From positions 219,603 to 283,602 of the forward strand of contig JAYPEI010000002.1 of assembly GCA_038125665.1 (NCBI GenBank): 64,000 nt of DNA. Reading direction: 5' to 3'. This document shows positions 16,289 through 25,225 of this stretch, in pieces. The number at the start of each line of letters is the position of its first letter. Within the stretch, counting starts at the first letter, position 1. The DNA is from CAILUG01 sp038125665 (GTDB taxonomy: Bacteria; Pseudomonadota; Gammaproteobacteria; Pseudomonadales; Pseudohongiellaceae). The notes under the pieces are model-generated. The model was not told where the DNA came from and made no database searches. It saw only the letters and a list, made by a program, of their open reading frames with translations. The translations under genes and the position numbers were made by a program.

Positions 16289-18436
16289 ATGTCGAAAATA
16301 ACTTGGATAGGTTTTATTACCATGCTATTGCTCGCCGGATGTAATCAGGCTCCAGATGAACTGCCACAAAACAGCGAGGAAGCGCTAGGAATGTTAACGG
16401 AAAACCCTTTCTACAGTCGAAGCACTCTTGATTTCCAGTATCCACACTTCGATAAGATAAAGTCCGAGCACTATTTGCCCGCTTTTCAGCGAGGTATGGC
16501 AGAGCAACTGGTGGAGATAGAGGAAATTACTTCACAAAGCGCTGAGCCTAGTTTTGCTAATACTATTATCCCTTTAGAACTCAGTGGAGAATTACTGAGT
16601 AGAGTAGCGAGTGTCTTTTTTGCTCTGAGTTCAGCGCATACTAACGAGGATATCCAAGCAATTGAGGTTGAAGTATCCCCTAAGCTTTCAGCTCACCGAG
16701 ACAGTATTAACTTAAATAGAGCGCTTTTTGAGAGAGTTAAAACTGTTTATAACAGCCGTGAGAAGGCGGGACTTGATATTGAATCCTTAAGGCTGCTTGA
16801 AAATTACTACCGTGATTTTGTGTTATCCGGCGCTCAACTGGATGATTCGCAACAAGACCGCCTGCGTGCAATAAACGCTGAACTGGCAAAACTGGAAACT
16901 CAGTTTGATCAGAATGTTTTAGCGGAAGTCAATGCATCAGCCATTATCGTAGAAAACCTAGAAGAGCTCAGCGGATTATCAGATGCGGAAGTTCAGACTG
17001 CAGCCGATAGAGCTGAAGAAAGAGGAATCTCTGGCAAGTATGTTATTCCATTGCTAAATACTTCTGGGCAGCCAATTTTACCTAGTCTCGAAAATAGAAG
17101 CTTACGTCAAAGAATTACAGAAGCTTCATTGTCTCGCGGTTCGCGGGGCAATGAGTTTGATAACACTTTAATTCTCGCGCAAGTTGCCAGATTACGAGCA
17201 GAGCGTGCGCAGTTATTAGGTTATCCCAACCATGCATCACTCCGTCTAGTGACACAAACTGCGCAAACTGTAGAAGCTGTTGAAACACGGCTAGCCTCAC
17301 TAATTCCACCGGCAATAGCTAACGCTGAGCGTGAAGCAGCTGAGTTACAGGCCATGTTACAACAAGAAGGCGCTGATTTTACGCTGGCTTCTTGGGACTG
17401 GGCGTTTTATACCGAAAAAGTGCGTCAAGAAAAATTTGCGTTTGACGAAGCCCAGCTACGTCCTTACTTCGAAATTAACAATGTATTACAGAAAGGAGTT
17501 TTCTTTGCGGCCAATCAGATTTACGGATTGAGTTTTGACGAGCGCTTTGATCTGCCTGTCTACCAAGAAGATGTAAGAGTATTCGATGTCAAAGAAGAAG
17601 ATGGTAGTCAACTTGCTATTTTTATTTTTGATCCTTACGCAAGACCAAGTAAGCGCGGTGGTGCTTGGATGAACTCTTATGTTGATCAGTCAGAATTAAC
17701 TGGGAACAAAGCAATAGTAGCAAACCATCTTAATATTCCTGAACCACCAGAAGGACAGCCAACGCTACTTACTTTTGATGAAGTGACAACCATGTTTCAT
17801 GAATTTGGTCATGCCTTACATGGAATGTTTTCTAATGTAACGTATCCTAGTTTTTCAGGAACCTCTGTGCCACGTGACTTTGTGGAATTTCCCTCCCAAG
17901 TTAATGAGATGTGGGCAAGTTGGCCTGAAGTTTTAAAGAACTATGCGGTTCATTTTGAAACTAATGAGCCGATGCCAAGTGAATTGTTAGACAAAGTCTT
18001 AGCTACGCAAAAGTTTAATCAGGGCTTTGCTACCAGCGAATATCTTATGGCAGCGCTAATTGATATGAAACTTCATGTCTTAGCACCTGAAGATGTGCCT
18101 ACCGGTGAAGAGCTAATGCAGTACGAGGAAAGAGTGCTGAATGAAGCAGGTGCTAATCTTGCAGCACTCCCCCCTCGTTATCGTTATCCTTATTTTTCGC
18201 ATATTATTGGTGGTTACTCAGCTGGCTACTATGCCTATATCTGGAGTGAAGTACTGGATGCAGATACTGTAAATTGGTTTAAAGAAAATGGTGGTATGCT
18301 GAGAGATAATGGTCAGCATTTCCGCGAAAGCCTTTTATCACGTGGAGGATCTGTTGATGCAATGCAATTATTCCGTGATTTCCGAGGTAGGGATGCCAGT
18401 GTAGAACCACTACTTGAAAGACGTGGGTTAAACTAG
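16289..18436 (+). CDS. M3-family metallopeptidase (peptidyl-dipeptidase Dcp-like) lipoprotein
   Basis: I chose the ATG at 16289, which has GGAGAG 4 bases upstream; the product has 715 residues. The N-terminus is a short signal ending in lipobox LLAGC, so this member is probably envelope-anchored, unlike E. coli Dcp. The zinc site is TMFHEFGHALHGMF (HExxH), with the third ligand Glu about 25 residues on in DFVEFPSQVNEMWAS. The later HIIGGYSAGYYAYIWSEV is another M3A signature. Dcp-type enzymes release dipeptides from peptide C-termini. The gene follows the tannase-like esterase by 29 bp and is probably in the same transcription unit. Confidence 0.93.
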   Translation: MSKITWIGFITMLLLAGCNQAPDELPQNSEEALGMLTENPFYSRSTLDFQYPHFDKIKSEHYLPAFQRGMAEQLVEIEEITSQSAEPSFANTIIPLELSGELLSRVASVFFALSSAHTNEDIQAIEVEVSPKLSAHRDSINLNRALFERVKTVYNSREKAGLDIESLRLLENYYRDFVLSGAQLDDSQQDRLRAINAELAKLETQFDQNVLAEVNASAIIVENLEELSGLSDAEVQTAADRAEERGISGKYVIPLLNTSGQPILPSLENRSLRQRITEASLSRGSRGNEFDNTLILAQVARLRAERAQLLGYPNHASLRLVTQTAQTVEAVETRLASLIPPAIANAEREAAELQAMLQQEGADFTLASWDWAFYTEKVRQEKFAFDEAQLRPYFEINNVLQKGVFFAANQIYGLSFDERFDLPVYQEDVRVFDVKEEDGSQLAIFIFDPYARPSKRGGAWMNSYVDQSELTGNKAIVANHLNIPEPPEGQPTLLTFDEVTTMFHEFGHALHGMFSNVTYPSFSGTSVPRDFVEFPSQVNEMWASWPEVLKNYAVHFETNEPMPSELLDKVLATQKFNQGFATSEYLMAALIDMKLHVLAPEDVPTGEELMQYEERVLNEAGANLAALPPRYRYPYFSHIIGGYSAGYYAYIWSEVLDADTVNWFKENGGMLRDNGQHFRESLLSRGGSVDAMQLFRDFRGRDASVEPLLERRGLN

Positions 18437-18559
18437 CAGTTTATTTGGTCAATTTAAGGATAATGAGCGTTAATGCTTACATCTCCTAGCTACTTTAACT
18501 CAATAAAGCAGATAGGGTTTTTAAGCAGAGCAGTTTGCAATGCTGTAAAATCTAGTTAA

Positions 18560-19357
18560 TTAATGAGAATACAGTGAAGCACCACCATCAACTTTTAGTA
18601 CCTGACCAGTAATGTAATTTCCTTGGAAAAGTAGGAAGCGAGCAGCTTCTACTATATCTTCAACACCGCCTGCGCGTTTTAATGCAGTGAGTTGCCTCTC
18701 GTGCTCACGCACCTCCAGCGGTAGGTCATGGTACTGTGGTGTATCAGGCCATAAAATAATTCCTGGTGAGATACCAACTACTCTTACTGAAGGAGCTAGC
18801 TCTTTGGCAAGAGACCGTGTCATGTTCAAAAGGGCAGCTTTTGCCATGGTATAGGGAGAAAAACCGGATAGACCAGACATAGCAGTACTATCTACCATGT
18901 TCAGGATACACCCTTTGTTACTTGTCAGTGATTGCTCGAGTGCTTGGCATAGCATGAAGGGTGCTTTGGCGTTAGTGCTTTGAAGGAGCTGCCAGTCTCT
19001 TTCTGTGACTTCAGATAACTGCTTGGGATAAAAAGCCGACGCGTTGTTAATCAAGATATCTATGGAGCCCCACTGTTGCAACGCAGCTTTTGCTAGATCT
19101 AAAACTTCTTGATCTTTTCCTAAATCAGCTGTTACCACAACGGCTGAATCGTGACGGTTTTGGTTTACTTGTGCCGCTAGCTGATCTGCTTGAGCTTTTG
19201 AGCTATGACAATGCAAAATCAGATTGTATCCCTCTTCATGCAACATTAGTGCAAGAGCAGCACCAATACGACGAGCAGAACCAGTTACCAGGGCAACTTT
19301 TGTTTTTTTTTCGACGACAATGGGGCGGTTGGCGTCGGGTATCTGACTTATTGACAT
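18560..19357 (-). CDS. Short-chain dehydrogenase, pteridine reductase-like
   Basis: A 265-residue Rossmann SDR. The cofactor motif is TGSARRIGAAL, where the Arg after TGS and TGxxxRxG favour NADPH, as in pteridine reductases (PTR1/FolM). NNASAFYP is the NNAG equivalent, and the catalytic YTMAK supplies Tyr and Lys. The C-terminal GNYITGQVLKVDGGASL is typical. By similarity it may reduce dihydrobiopterin, dihydromonapterin or dihydrofolate; placement a few kb from folB-folK is consistent but not proof. It lies 62 bp downstream of cca on the same strand. Confidence 0.82.
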   Translation of the reverse strand: MSISQIPDANRPIVVEKKTKVALVTGSARRIGAALALMLHEEGYNLILHCHSSKAQADQLAAQVNQNRHDSAVVVTADLGKDQEVLDLAKAALQQWGSIDILINNASAFYPKQLSEVTERDWQLLQSTNAKAPFMLCQALEQSLTSNKGCILNMVDSTAMSGLSGFSPYTMAKAALLNMTRSLAKELAPSVRVVGISPGIILWPDTPQYHDLPLEVREHERQLTALKRAGGVEDIVEAARFLLFQGNYITGQVLKVDGGASLYSH

Positions 19358-19419
19358 AGATCAAAATCTCTAAACAATTTTAGGGACTCCTACAACTAAT
19401 ATATTTAGTAATGAAGATC

Positions 19420-20547
19420 TTAGTTGGTATGGCGACTCATCGCATTAATCGTACTTTCTATGGCCTGCAGACGAGTTGAGCGAAGTCGGTTCTTGATTAC
19501 TGCGGCTGTTGGCTTATCAGCCAATAAGGCGCGTTGATCAATGTTCTTCAGACACTTCAAAGCATTCTCTAAATAATTACGGCACTCATCCGCATCTGGT
19601 TTAGCGAGTTTTGATTCCGCAGTAAGTAGCGTGCACGTCTCTAAGAATTCAGTAAAGCGTTGAGGTCTACGTAGAGCGTCAGTCTGTTCTAAGAAGTCGA
19701 GCAATTGATGCGCAGATCGATAATTTAACGATGAGAAAAGTGGAAAATAAGTATGCGCAAGCGATGCCAGTTCCTTAAGTTGAGAAGGAACTCGCCAAGT
19801 TTCACAGAATTTAGGGAGTTCTGTAGCATTGAGTTGGGCAGCGATAACTGCAAAACGGACATTCAGATCAGCATCTTGCGAACAGGCTTGTTTTAAAGCG
19901 TTAAAGGATAGTTCATCCAACTCGGGAAAAAGTTGTGTGAGGGCACAACTCTCTCGAAGAACTGTGAAAAATTCTTCCGGGTTAGTAGAACATAAGCTGC
20001 GTTCGAATTCTTGCCAAACTCTCTCTGGTACCAGAGAAGAAAGTTCTCCAGCCTTAACCATTTGCTTTAGTAAAGCCATCGTCTCTGCTGCTACACTAAA
20101 ATTCAAATTGCTAAAACGGGCAGCAAAGCGAGCAATACGCAAAACTCTCAGCGGGTCTTCTGTAAAAGCTTGAGAGACATGTCTTAACTTTCTCTGTTCA
20201 AGATCGCGTTGTCCACCATAGGGATCAATCAGTGTTCCATCTTCAGCCATGGCTATGGCATTAATTGTGAGATCTCGACGCTTAAGATCTTCCTCAAGCG
20301 TCACTTCAGTGTCAGCATGCACTACGAAACCAGTATAACCTTTACCATTTTTTCGTTCAGTACGTGCTAAGGCATATTCTTCTTTGGTTTGGGGGTGCAA
20401 GAACACAGGGAAGTCTTTTCCTACTTGGACATACCCTGAAGCCAGCATTTCATCAACACTAGCACCAACAACTACCCAGTCACGATCCTTAACCGGTAGG
20501 CCAAGTAGTTTATCTCTAACCGCGCCACCAACTTGATATATTTTCAT
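19420..20547 (-). CDS. cca: CCA tRNA nucleotidyltransferase (HD domain absent)
   Basis: This enzyme adds or repairs the 3' CCA of tRNAs. The nucleotidyltransferase head is clear: YQVGGAVRDKLLGLPVKDRD with the DRD metal aspartates, then RTERKNGKGYTGF, RRDLTINAIAM and DPYGGQRDLE. RHVSQAFTEDPLRVLRIARFA is the neck. The 375 residues lack the C-terminal HD phosphohydrolase domain of E. coli Cca (412), as in several relatives. The tRNA in this window already encodes CCA, so repair may be its main job for such genes. It lies 99 bp downstream of apaH. Confidence 0.96.
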   Translation of the reverse strand: MKIYQVGGAVRDKLLGLPVKDRDWVVVGASVDEMLASGYVQVGKDFPVFLHPQTKEEYALARTERKNGKGYTGFVVHADTEVTLEEDLKRRDLTINAIAMAEDGTLIDPYGGQRDLEQRKLRHVSQAFTEDPLRVLRIARFAARFSNLNFSVAAETMALLKQMVKAGELSSLVPERVWQEFERSLCSTNPEEFFTVLRESCALTQLFPELDELSFNALKQACSQDADLNVRFAVIAAQLNATELPKFCETWRVPSQLKELASLAHTYFPLFSSLNYRSAHQLLDFLEQTDALRRPQRFTEFLETCTLLTAESKLAKPDADECRNYLENALKCLKNIDQRALLADKPTAAVIKNRLRSTRLQAIESTINAMSRHTN

Positions 20548-20576
20548 GACCTACCAGTATTAACAAAGGGAAGATA

Positions 20577-20601
20577 GTTGAGCTTGTTGTTCAAGCTTAA
20601 C
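20577..20601 (-). terminator. Hairpin between apaH and cca
   Basis: GTTGAGCTTG (20577-20586) and CAAGCTTAAC (20592-20601) form a 10-bp stem with one mismatch or G-U pair and a 5-nt loop. On the minus strand it follows apaH and is not backed by a real T tract, so it may be a weak terminator, a processing site or an mRNA-stabilising element. Confidence 0.35.
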
Positions 20602-20646
20602 TCTCGTCATTGAATCCTTAAAGTATCAATGAGGTAACATTTTTTA

Positions 20647-21489
20647 TTAGGATGCAGATATGTGATATTTTTTGCCTGATTGCAAACACAAAGCTGTGAG
20701 TTTACGTCCCCATACACAGCCTGTGTCTAGCCCAACAATATCTTTTCTCCCTGTTTTTCCGTTCAACATAGCCCAATGACCAAAGAGTATTACACTGCTC
20801 TCCCTTTTACGTTGTAGTTGGAACCAGGGTAGCCATCCTTTGGAGACCTCTTTAATGGTCCCCTTGAATTTGAAATCCAGCTCTGACTTTTGTGAGATAA
20901 AACGAATACGCGTAAAAATATTGGTTAATACTCTTAATCTATCGTAACCTTGAAGTTCTTGGGAGAAACTGTTTGGTGTGTTTCCATACATATTACGCAA
21001 ATAATTTCTGTATTGGTGACTTTGTAGGGCCTCCTTGAGCTCTTCAGCTAGTGTCATAGCCCGAGTAAATCCCCAGCCTGGCACAATACCTGCATGAACC
21101 ATCAAGAAATCTTTACGCCCATTCTCAGTGGTTAGCTTTTGCCGATGTGCATAGGGCAGGGCACGGACAAACTGGAAAAGCTTATCTAGATCTGGTGCAT
21201 TTAGAAGGGTATACAGACTTTTATTTTTCTGATTTTTTTTCCTCGATAGCTCTGGGGCGACTTTTGAAGCTAATGCCAGAAAATGGAGATCGTGATTTCC
21301 TAGCACCCCAATGAAGTCATCGCCCAGAGATAGCAGGAGTCTGAGAGTTGAGAGTGAATCTGCTCCCCGGTTGACCATATCGCCAACTGACCAAAGTTGA
21401 TCAAGACCCGGTGTAAATTTGATATGATCTAGCAGACGGCAAAGTTCCTCATAACAGCCCTGGATGTCGCCTACCACATAAGTTGCCAT
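20647..21489 (-). CDS. apaH: Symmetrical bis(5'-nucleosyl)-tetraphosphatase ApaH
   Basis: ApaH splits Ap4A symmetrically to two ADP and removes Np4 caps from RNA 5' ends. Metallophosphatase motifs are in order: GDIQGCYEELCRLL near residue 7, GDMVNRGADSL near 36, LGNHDLHFLAL near 59, and the late ILFGHWAMLNG and VGLDTGCVWG. The 280 residues are standard. It lies just after apaG (19 bp) at the end of the lptD-surA-pdxA-rsmA-apaG-apaH run, an arrangement widely conserved in gammaproteobacteria. Confidence 0.98.
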   Translation of the reverse strand: MATYVVGDIQGCYEELCRLLDHIKFTPGLDQLWSVGDMVNRGADSLSTLRLLLSLGDDFIGVLGNHDLHFLALASKVAPELSRKKNQKNKSLYTLLNAPDLDKLFQFVRALPYAHRQKLTTENGRKDFLMVHAGIVPGWGFTRAMTLAEELKEALQSHQYRNYLRNMYGNTPNSFSQELQGYDRLRVLTNIFTRIRFISQKSELDFKFKGTIKEVSKGWLPWFQLQRKRESSVILFGHWAMLNGKTGRKDIVGLDTGCVWGRKLTALCLQSGKKYHISAS

Positions 21490-21508
21490 AATTTAACCTG
21501 GGTTTGGA

Positions 21509-21892
21509 CTAGTTGAGAACATGTGGGGAGGCAAGAATGAATAATGGGATGGGCACTTCGAATTCGTCTCCCTGACTAGTCTGCATGGTGTAACTGCCAT
21601 GCATATCACCTGCTGGTGTTTGTAGGCGAGCACCGCTAGAGTATTCATAACTGGTGCCGGGTAAGATATAAGGCTGCTGACCAATTACCCCATCACCTTT
21701 TACTTCTTCTACAGAATTATTTGTATCGGTGATTACCCAATGACGGCGCAGTAGTTGTATGGTCTCAGTACTATTATTGCTTATGGAAATGGTATAAGCG
21801 AAAGCCCATACATTTTCCTCAGGTCTAGAATGCTGTTGTAAAAAATGTGTTGCAACTTGAACCTTAACAGACGCACTAAGAACTTCATTCAT
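21509..21892 (-). CDS. apaG: ApaG-domain protein
   Basis: The 127-residue protein matches ApaG, a fibronectin-III-like beta-sandwich of uncertain biochemical role; mutants in enterobacteria show Co2+ resistance and Mg2+ efflux effects. Recognisable parts are FAYTISISNNSTETIQLLRRHW and GEQP-like GVIGQQPYILPGTSYEYSSG, then GDMHGSYTM. A strong AAGGAG precedes the ATG. It sits between rsmA and apaH, its usual place. Confidence 0.97.
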   Translation of the reverse strand: MNEVLSASVKVQVATHFLQQHSRPEENVWAFAYTISISNNSTETIQLLRRHWVITDTNNSVEEVKGDGVIGQQPYILPGTSYEYSSGARLQTPAGDMHGSYTMQTSQGDEFEVPIPLFILASPHVLN

Positions 21893-21971
21893 CTGCTATT
21901 TACTCCTTTTGGTGTTTATTGCTAACACTCTTTGGTGCTAGTCTTGTGGTTAAATATTCCTAAGCTAATTA

Positions 21972-22820
21972 TTAAGATGACAGATAGTTAGCAATTTTAA
22001 CATAGTCGGCTACTCCTAGTTTTTCTGCACGCAGCGAGGGGTCGATATCTAAATGCGAGAAGTCTGCTGGTGTGAGCAGCTCGCGTAAAGTATTACGCAG
22101 TGTTTTACGGCGCTGTGAAAAGGCAGTTTTTACCAAAGTATCTAATAATTTCGCATCTACTGCAGGATGCGGCAGTACTTTATGTGGTATGAGTTTGACG
22201 ATAGCAGAATCAACCTTGGGAGGAGGATTAAAAGCACTAGGCGGCACCCTAAACAATTTCTCTACTTTGCAGTGATACTGCAACATTACACTGAGTCTTC
22301 CGTAATCACCACTGCCAGGAACAGCAGCCATGCGTTCTACTACCTCAAGTTGTAGCATGAATATCATGGAGGCAAGTAAATCCCTAAATTGGAGAAGGTG
22401 GAATAGCAAAGGGGTGGATATGTTATAAGGAAGGTTACCAAAGACGCGTAATTTTTTACTACTTTTTACATTTACATCTTTTTTAAGCAGATTAGCAAAA
22501 TCAATTAGCATGACGTCTTGCTCAATCAGGACAAAATTAGCTAGTCCCCCAAAGCGTTGACGAAGATCCGCAGCCAAATCTCGGTCAATCTCAATGGCAG
22601 TTAAGTGTAACCCTGCCAACAATAACGGTTCCGTGAGCGCTCCTTGCCCCGGGCCAATTTCTATAAGCAATTCTTCATCGGTTTGCTGGATTTGCTCTTT
22701 GCCTAAGGCTCGAACTATCCTCTCGATAATCTGGGGATCATGAAGGAAGTTTTGACCGAATCTTTTGCGAGCTTTATGCGCTGCAGGTTGAGAAGATGAG
22801 AATAGAGTGGACCGACTCAT
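21972..22820 (-). CDS. rsmA: 16S rRNA (adenine1518/1519-N6)-dimethyltransferase RsmA
   Basis: RsmA (KsgA) dimethylates two adjacent adenines in the 3' hairpin of 16S rRNA using SAM and acts as a late 30S assembly checkpoint. KRFGQNFLHDPQIIERIV is the N-terminal signature, LIEIGPGQGALTEPLL the SAM-binding motif I, and VFGNLPYNISTPLLFHLL contains the NLPY catalytic motif. The 282 residues are full length. Its start overlaps the pdxA stop by 4 bp (ATGA), implying translational coupling. Confidence 0.98.
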   Translation of the reverse strand: MSRSTLFSSSQPAAHKARKRFGQNFLHDPQIIERIVRALGKEQIQQTDEELLIEIGPGQGALTEPLLLAGLHLTAIEIDRDLAADLRQRFGGLANFVLIEQDVMLIDFANLLKKDVNVKSSKKLRVFGNLPYNISTPLLFHLLQFRDLLASMIFMLQLEVVERMAAVPGSGDYGRLSVMLQYHCKVEKLFRVPPSAFNPPPKVDSAIVKLIPHKVLPHPAVDAKLLDTLVKTAFSQRRKTLRNTLRELLTPADFSHLDIDPSLRAEKLGVADYVKIANYLSS

Positions 22821-23875
22821 ACTGAAATACCAGCAAGCTCAGTAGCTAACTCCAAAGCTGTTTTGAAAGAACCTAGATCTATTCTTCCCGTACCTGCCAA
22901 AGAAAGAGCAGTACCATGGTCCACTGAAGTACGAATGATAGGCAGACCCAAAGTGATATTCACTGCTCGACCAAAACCTAGGTGTTTGAGAACAGGTAAT
23001 CCCTGATCATGATACATGGCCAGCACCGCATCTGCACCGCAGAGCCTATCTTGGGTGAATAAGGTGTCTGCAGGCAGTGGACCCACTAGATTCATACCCT
23101 CCGCTCTGAGGGTCTTTAATACAGGGGTTATTACCAAGTGCTCTTCGTCCCCGAGGTGACCATTTTCACCTGCGTGTGGGTTAAGGCCAGCTACTAGAAT
23201 TAGGGGGTTAGGTAAGTTAAAACGACTGACGAGATCTCCATGGAGAATCCTGATCGTTTGCATCAAAGATTCCTGCGTTAAGTTCGCTGAAACATCTCTG
23301 AGAGGCAAATGGGTAGTGGTTAAGGCGACTCTTAAGTGTGAGTTATCACTAAGCTGAGCCATCAGCAACATCACAACTTTTTTACAGCCGCAGCGTTCTG
23401 CTAACCACTCTGTATGGCCGCTGAAGGCAATGCCTGCCTCATTAATTAAGCTTTTTTGCAAGGGGCCTGTCACTAAAGCACTAAATTCCCCGACTTCACA
23501 ACCACTTACGGCACGCTCAAGAGCTGTGAGTAAGACTCTGGCATTCGCTGTATCTGGCAAGCCAGCCTTAACAGGTTTGGTTAGTGATTGAGGTAAAATA
23601 AGCAACTCACCTCTCTGATTGGGTGCAAGAAGCTTCTGTGCGCCAGAGAGAGAAGCATCAAAGGGAGAGTATTCACATAATTTCAGGGGTAAACCTAGTT
23701 GTTCAGCACGAGAGGACAGTAGATCTGGGTCTGCTATCACTACCCAGGGTATACACCTTTCTTGTTGGGCCAGCATAATACACAAATCTGGACCAATACC
23801 AGCAGGTTCGCCAGGAGTGACAACCAATGGTGACACACTCTGGCGAGAATTGGTGCTAGCCTTTGCCGAGTTCAT
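22817..23875 (-). CDS. pdxA: 4-hydroxythreonine-4-phosphate dehydrogenase PdxA
   Basis: PdxA oxidises 4-phosphohydroxy-L-threonine in the DXP-dependent pathway to pyridoxal phosphate. TPGEPAGIGPDL is the N-terminal signature. Metal-binding histidines are in FSGHTEWLAE, GLNPHAGENGHLG and AMYHDQGLPVLKHLG, and RTSVDHGTALSLAGTG is the C-terminal signature. At 352 residues it is slightly longer than E. coli PdxA because of a 15-residue polar N-terminus. It lies 12 bp after surA and overlaps rsmA. Confidence 0.98.
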   Translation of the reverse strand: MNSAKASTNSRQSVSPLVVTPGEPAGIGPDLCIMLAQQERCIPWVVIADPDLLSSRAEQLGLPLKLCEYSPFDASLSGAQKLLAPNQRGELLILPQSLTKPVKAGLPDTANARVLLTALERAVSGCEVGEFSALVTGPLQKSLINEAGIAFSGHTEWLAERCGCKKVVMLLMAQLSDNSHLRVALTTTHLPLRDVSANLTQESLMQTIRILHGDLVSRFNLPNPLILVAGLNPHAGENGHLGDEEHLVITPVLKTLRAEGMNLVGPLPADTLFTQDRLCGADAVLAMYHDQGLPVLKHLGFGRAVNITLGLPIIRTSVDHGTALSLAGTGRIDLGSFKTALELATELAGISV

Positions 23876-23887
23876 GGAATAATCGTA

Positions 23888-25225
23888 TCAGTAGTCAAAA
23901 ATTTCTACGTGGGAAGTATCACGAATTTCTGTTAACCAGTTTTGTAATTCGTTTTCATATTTACGTTCACGTAATATGCGCTGCGCCTGAAAACGTTTGT
24001 TGTCCTCAGTGACATCTTCGACGCGCTCTTCCATGACTTCAATGATATGCCAGCCAGAAGATAATCTAACTGGAGGGTTAATTTTATTAAGCTCTGAATT
24101 TTCTATGGCTGTCATAAAGTCTTCAGGGACATTGTCTTTGCCAACCCAATCAAGATCACCACCCGAAACCATCGATTGTGCATCTTCAGTGTGTTGACGA
24201 GCTATATCTGCAAAATCTTCACCTTTTTGGATACGAGCATACAATTCTTCAATGAGTATTTTCGCTTGGTCATCAGTGCGAATTTCGTTAGGTTTAACCA
24301 AGATGTGGCGGACATGGTACTGCTGTACCTTTAACTCTGTACCACCACGCGTTTCTATGAGTTGAACGATGTGATAACCACTCGAGGAAGTAAAAGGATC
24401 TGAGACTTCGCCTGCCGATAGCGTAGGTACTAACTCTTGAAAGATTGATGGAAGGTCCTCAGGCTTACGAAAACCTAGATCACCTCCAGAAATAGGGATT
24501 CCATTAACTTGCCCTCTAGCTGCTATTGACAAAATATTTTCACCATCACGGACCTGTTCAGCCAGAACTTCAGCTAGGACTTGAAAGTCTCCATTACTGT
24601 TACCAGAATTACTGGTGATGAGAATATGTCCTACATGATATTCAGGAGCAATTTGTTGTAAGCCAACTTCTGAACGTAAATAATTTTCTACTTCCTGGCG
24701 TGAAATTTCTATACGTCGATTTACTGCAGCGTTTTGATATTGGTTAATGATAATTTCTTTACGAATGGCCTCTCTCGTACTTTGATATATTCCTTGAGAC
24801 TCTAAAGCTTTACGAAATTGTTCAAAATCCATATTGTTTTGTTGCGCTAGAAAAGCCATGTATTGGTTCAGTTGATTATCATCAATCCTAATACCTGCAC
24901 GACGTGCTTGTTGTAATTGGAGATTTTCTATAATCAATTGATCCATGAGCTGCTTCTTCACTTCTTCCACAGGAGGTTTTGGACCCTGTGATTGAGCAAG
25001 CTGTGCTTCTATCTGCCCTAAACGCTGATTAAATTCACTCTTAAGGACTACGTCATCTTCTACGACAGCCACAATTTTATCTAACTCGACTGGTTGCGCT
25101 CTGGTATCGGATAAATTAACAAATAGCATAACCAAACTAAAAGCCATGGTGATTAGTGCAGTTGATATTTTTTTCATCATCAAGCTCAGATTGAAATGAA
25201 AACTCAGTTTATTGACTAAAATCAT
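23888..25225 (-). CDS. surA: Periplasmic chaperone and peptidyl-prolyl isomerase SurA
   Basis: SurA escorts unfolded outer-membrane proteins, including LptD, across the periplasm. A signal peptide ends near DTRAQ. The N-terminal chaperone domain (VELDKIVAVVEDDVVLKSEF) is followed by two parvulin domains, marked by HVGHILI and HVRHILVKP, and a short C-terminal helix. The ATG at 25225 gives 445 residues and has AGAGGA 10 bases upstream, although it overlaps lptD by 17 bp. A Met pair 15 codons later (25180) would give a more classical signal peptide but has a poor ribosome site. Confidence 0.97.
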   Translation of the reverse strand: MILVNKLSFHFNLSLMMKKISTALITMAFSLVMLFVNLSDTRAQPVELDKIVAVVEDDVVLKSEFNQRLGQIEAQLAQSQGPKPPVEEVKKQLMDQLIIENLQLQQARRAGIRIDDNQLNQYMAFLAQQNNMDFEQFRKALESQGIYQSTREAIRKEIIINQYQNAAVNRRIEISRQEVENYLRSEVGLQQIAPEYHVGHILITSNSGNSNGDFQVLAEVLAEQVRDGENILSIAARGQVNGIPISGGDLGFRKPEDLPSIFQELVPTLSAGEVSDPFTSSSGYHIVQLIETRGGTELKVQQYHVRHILVKPNEIRTDDQAKILIEELYARIQKGEDFADIARQHTEDAQSMVSGGDLDWVGKDNVPEDFMTAIENSELNKINPPVRLSSGWHIIEVMEERVEDVTEDNKRFQAQRILRERKYENELQNWLTEIRDTSHVEIFDY

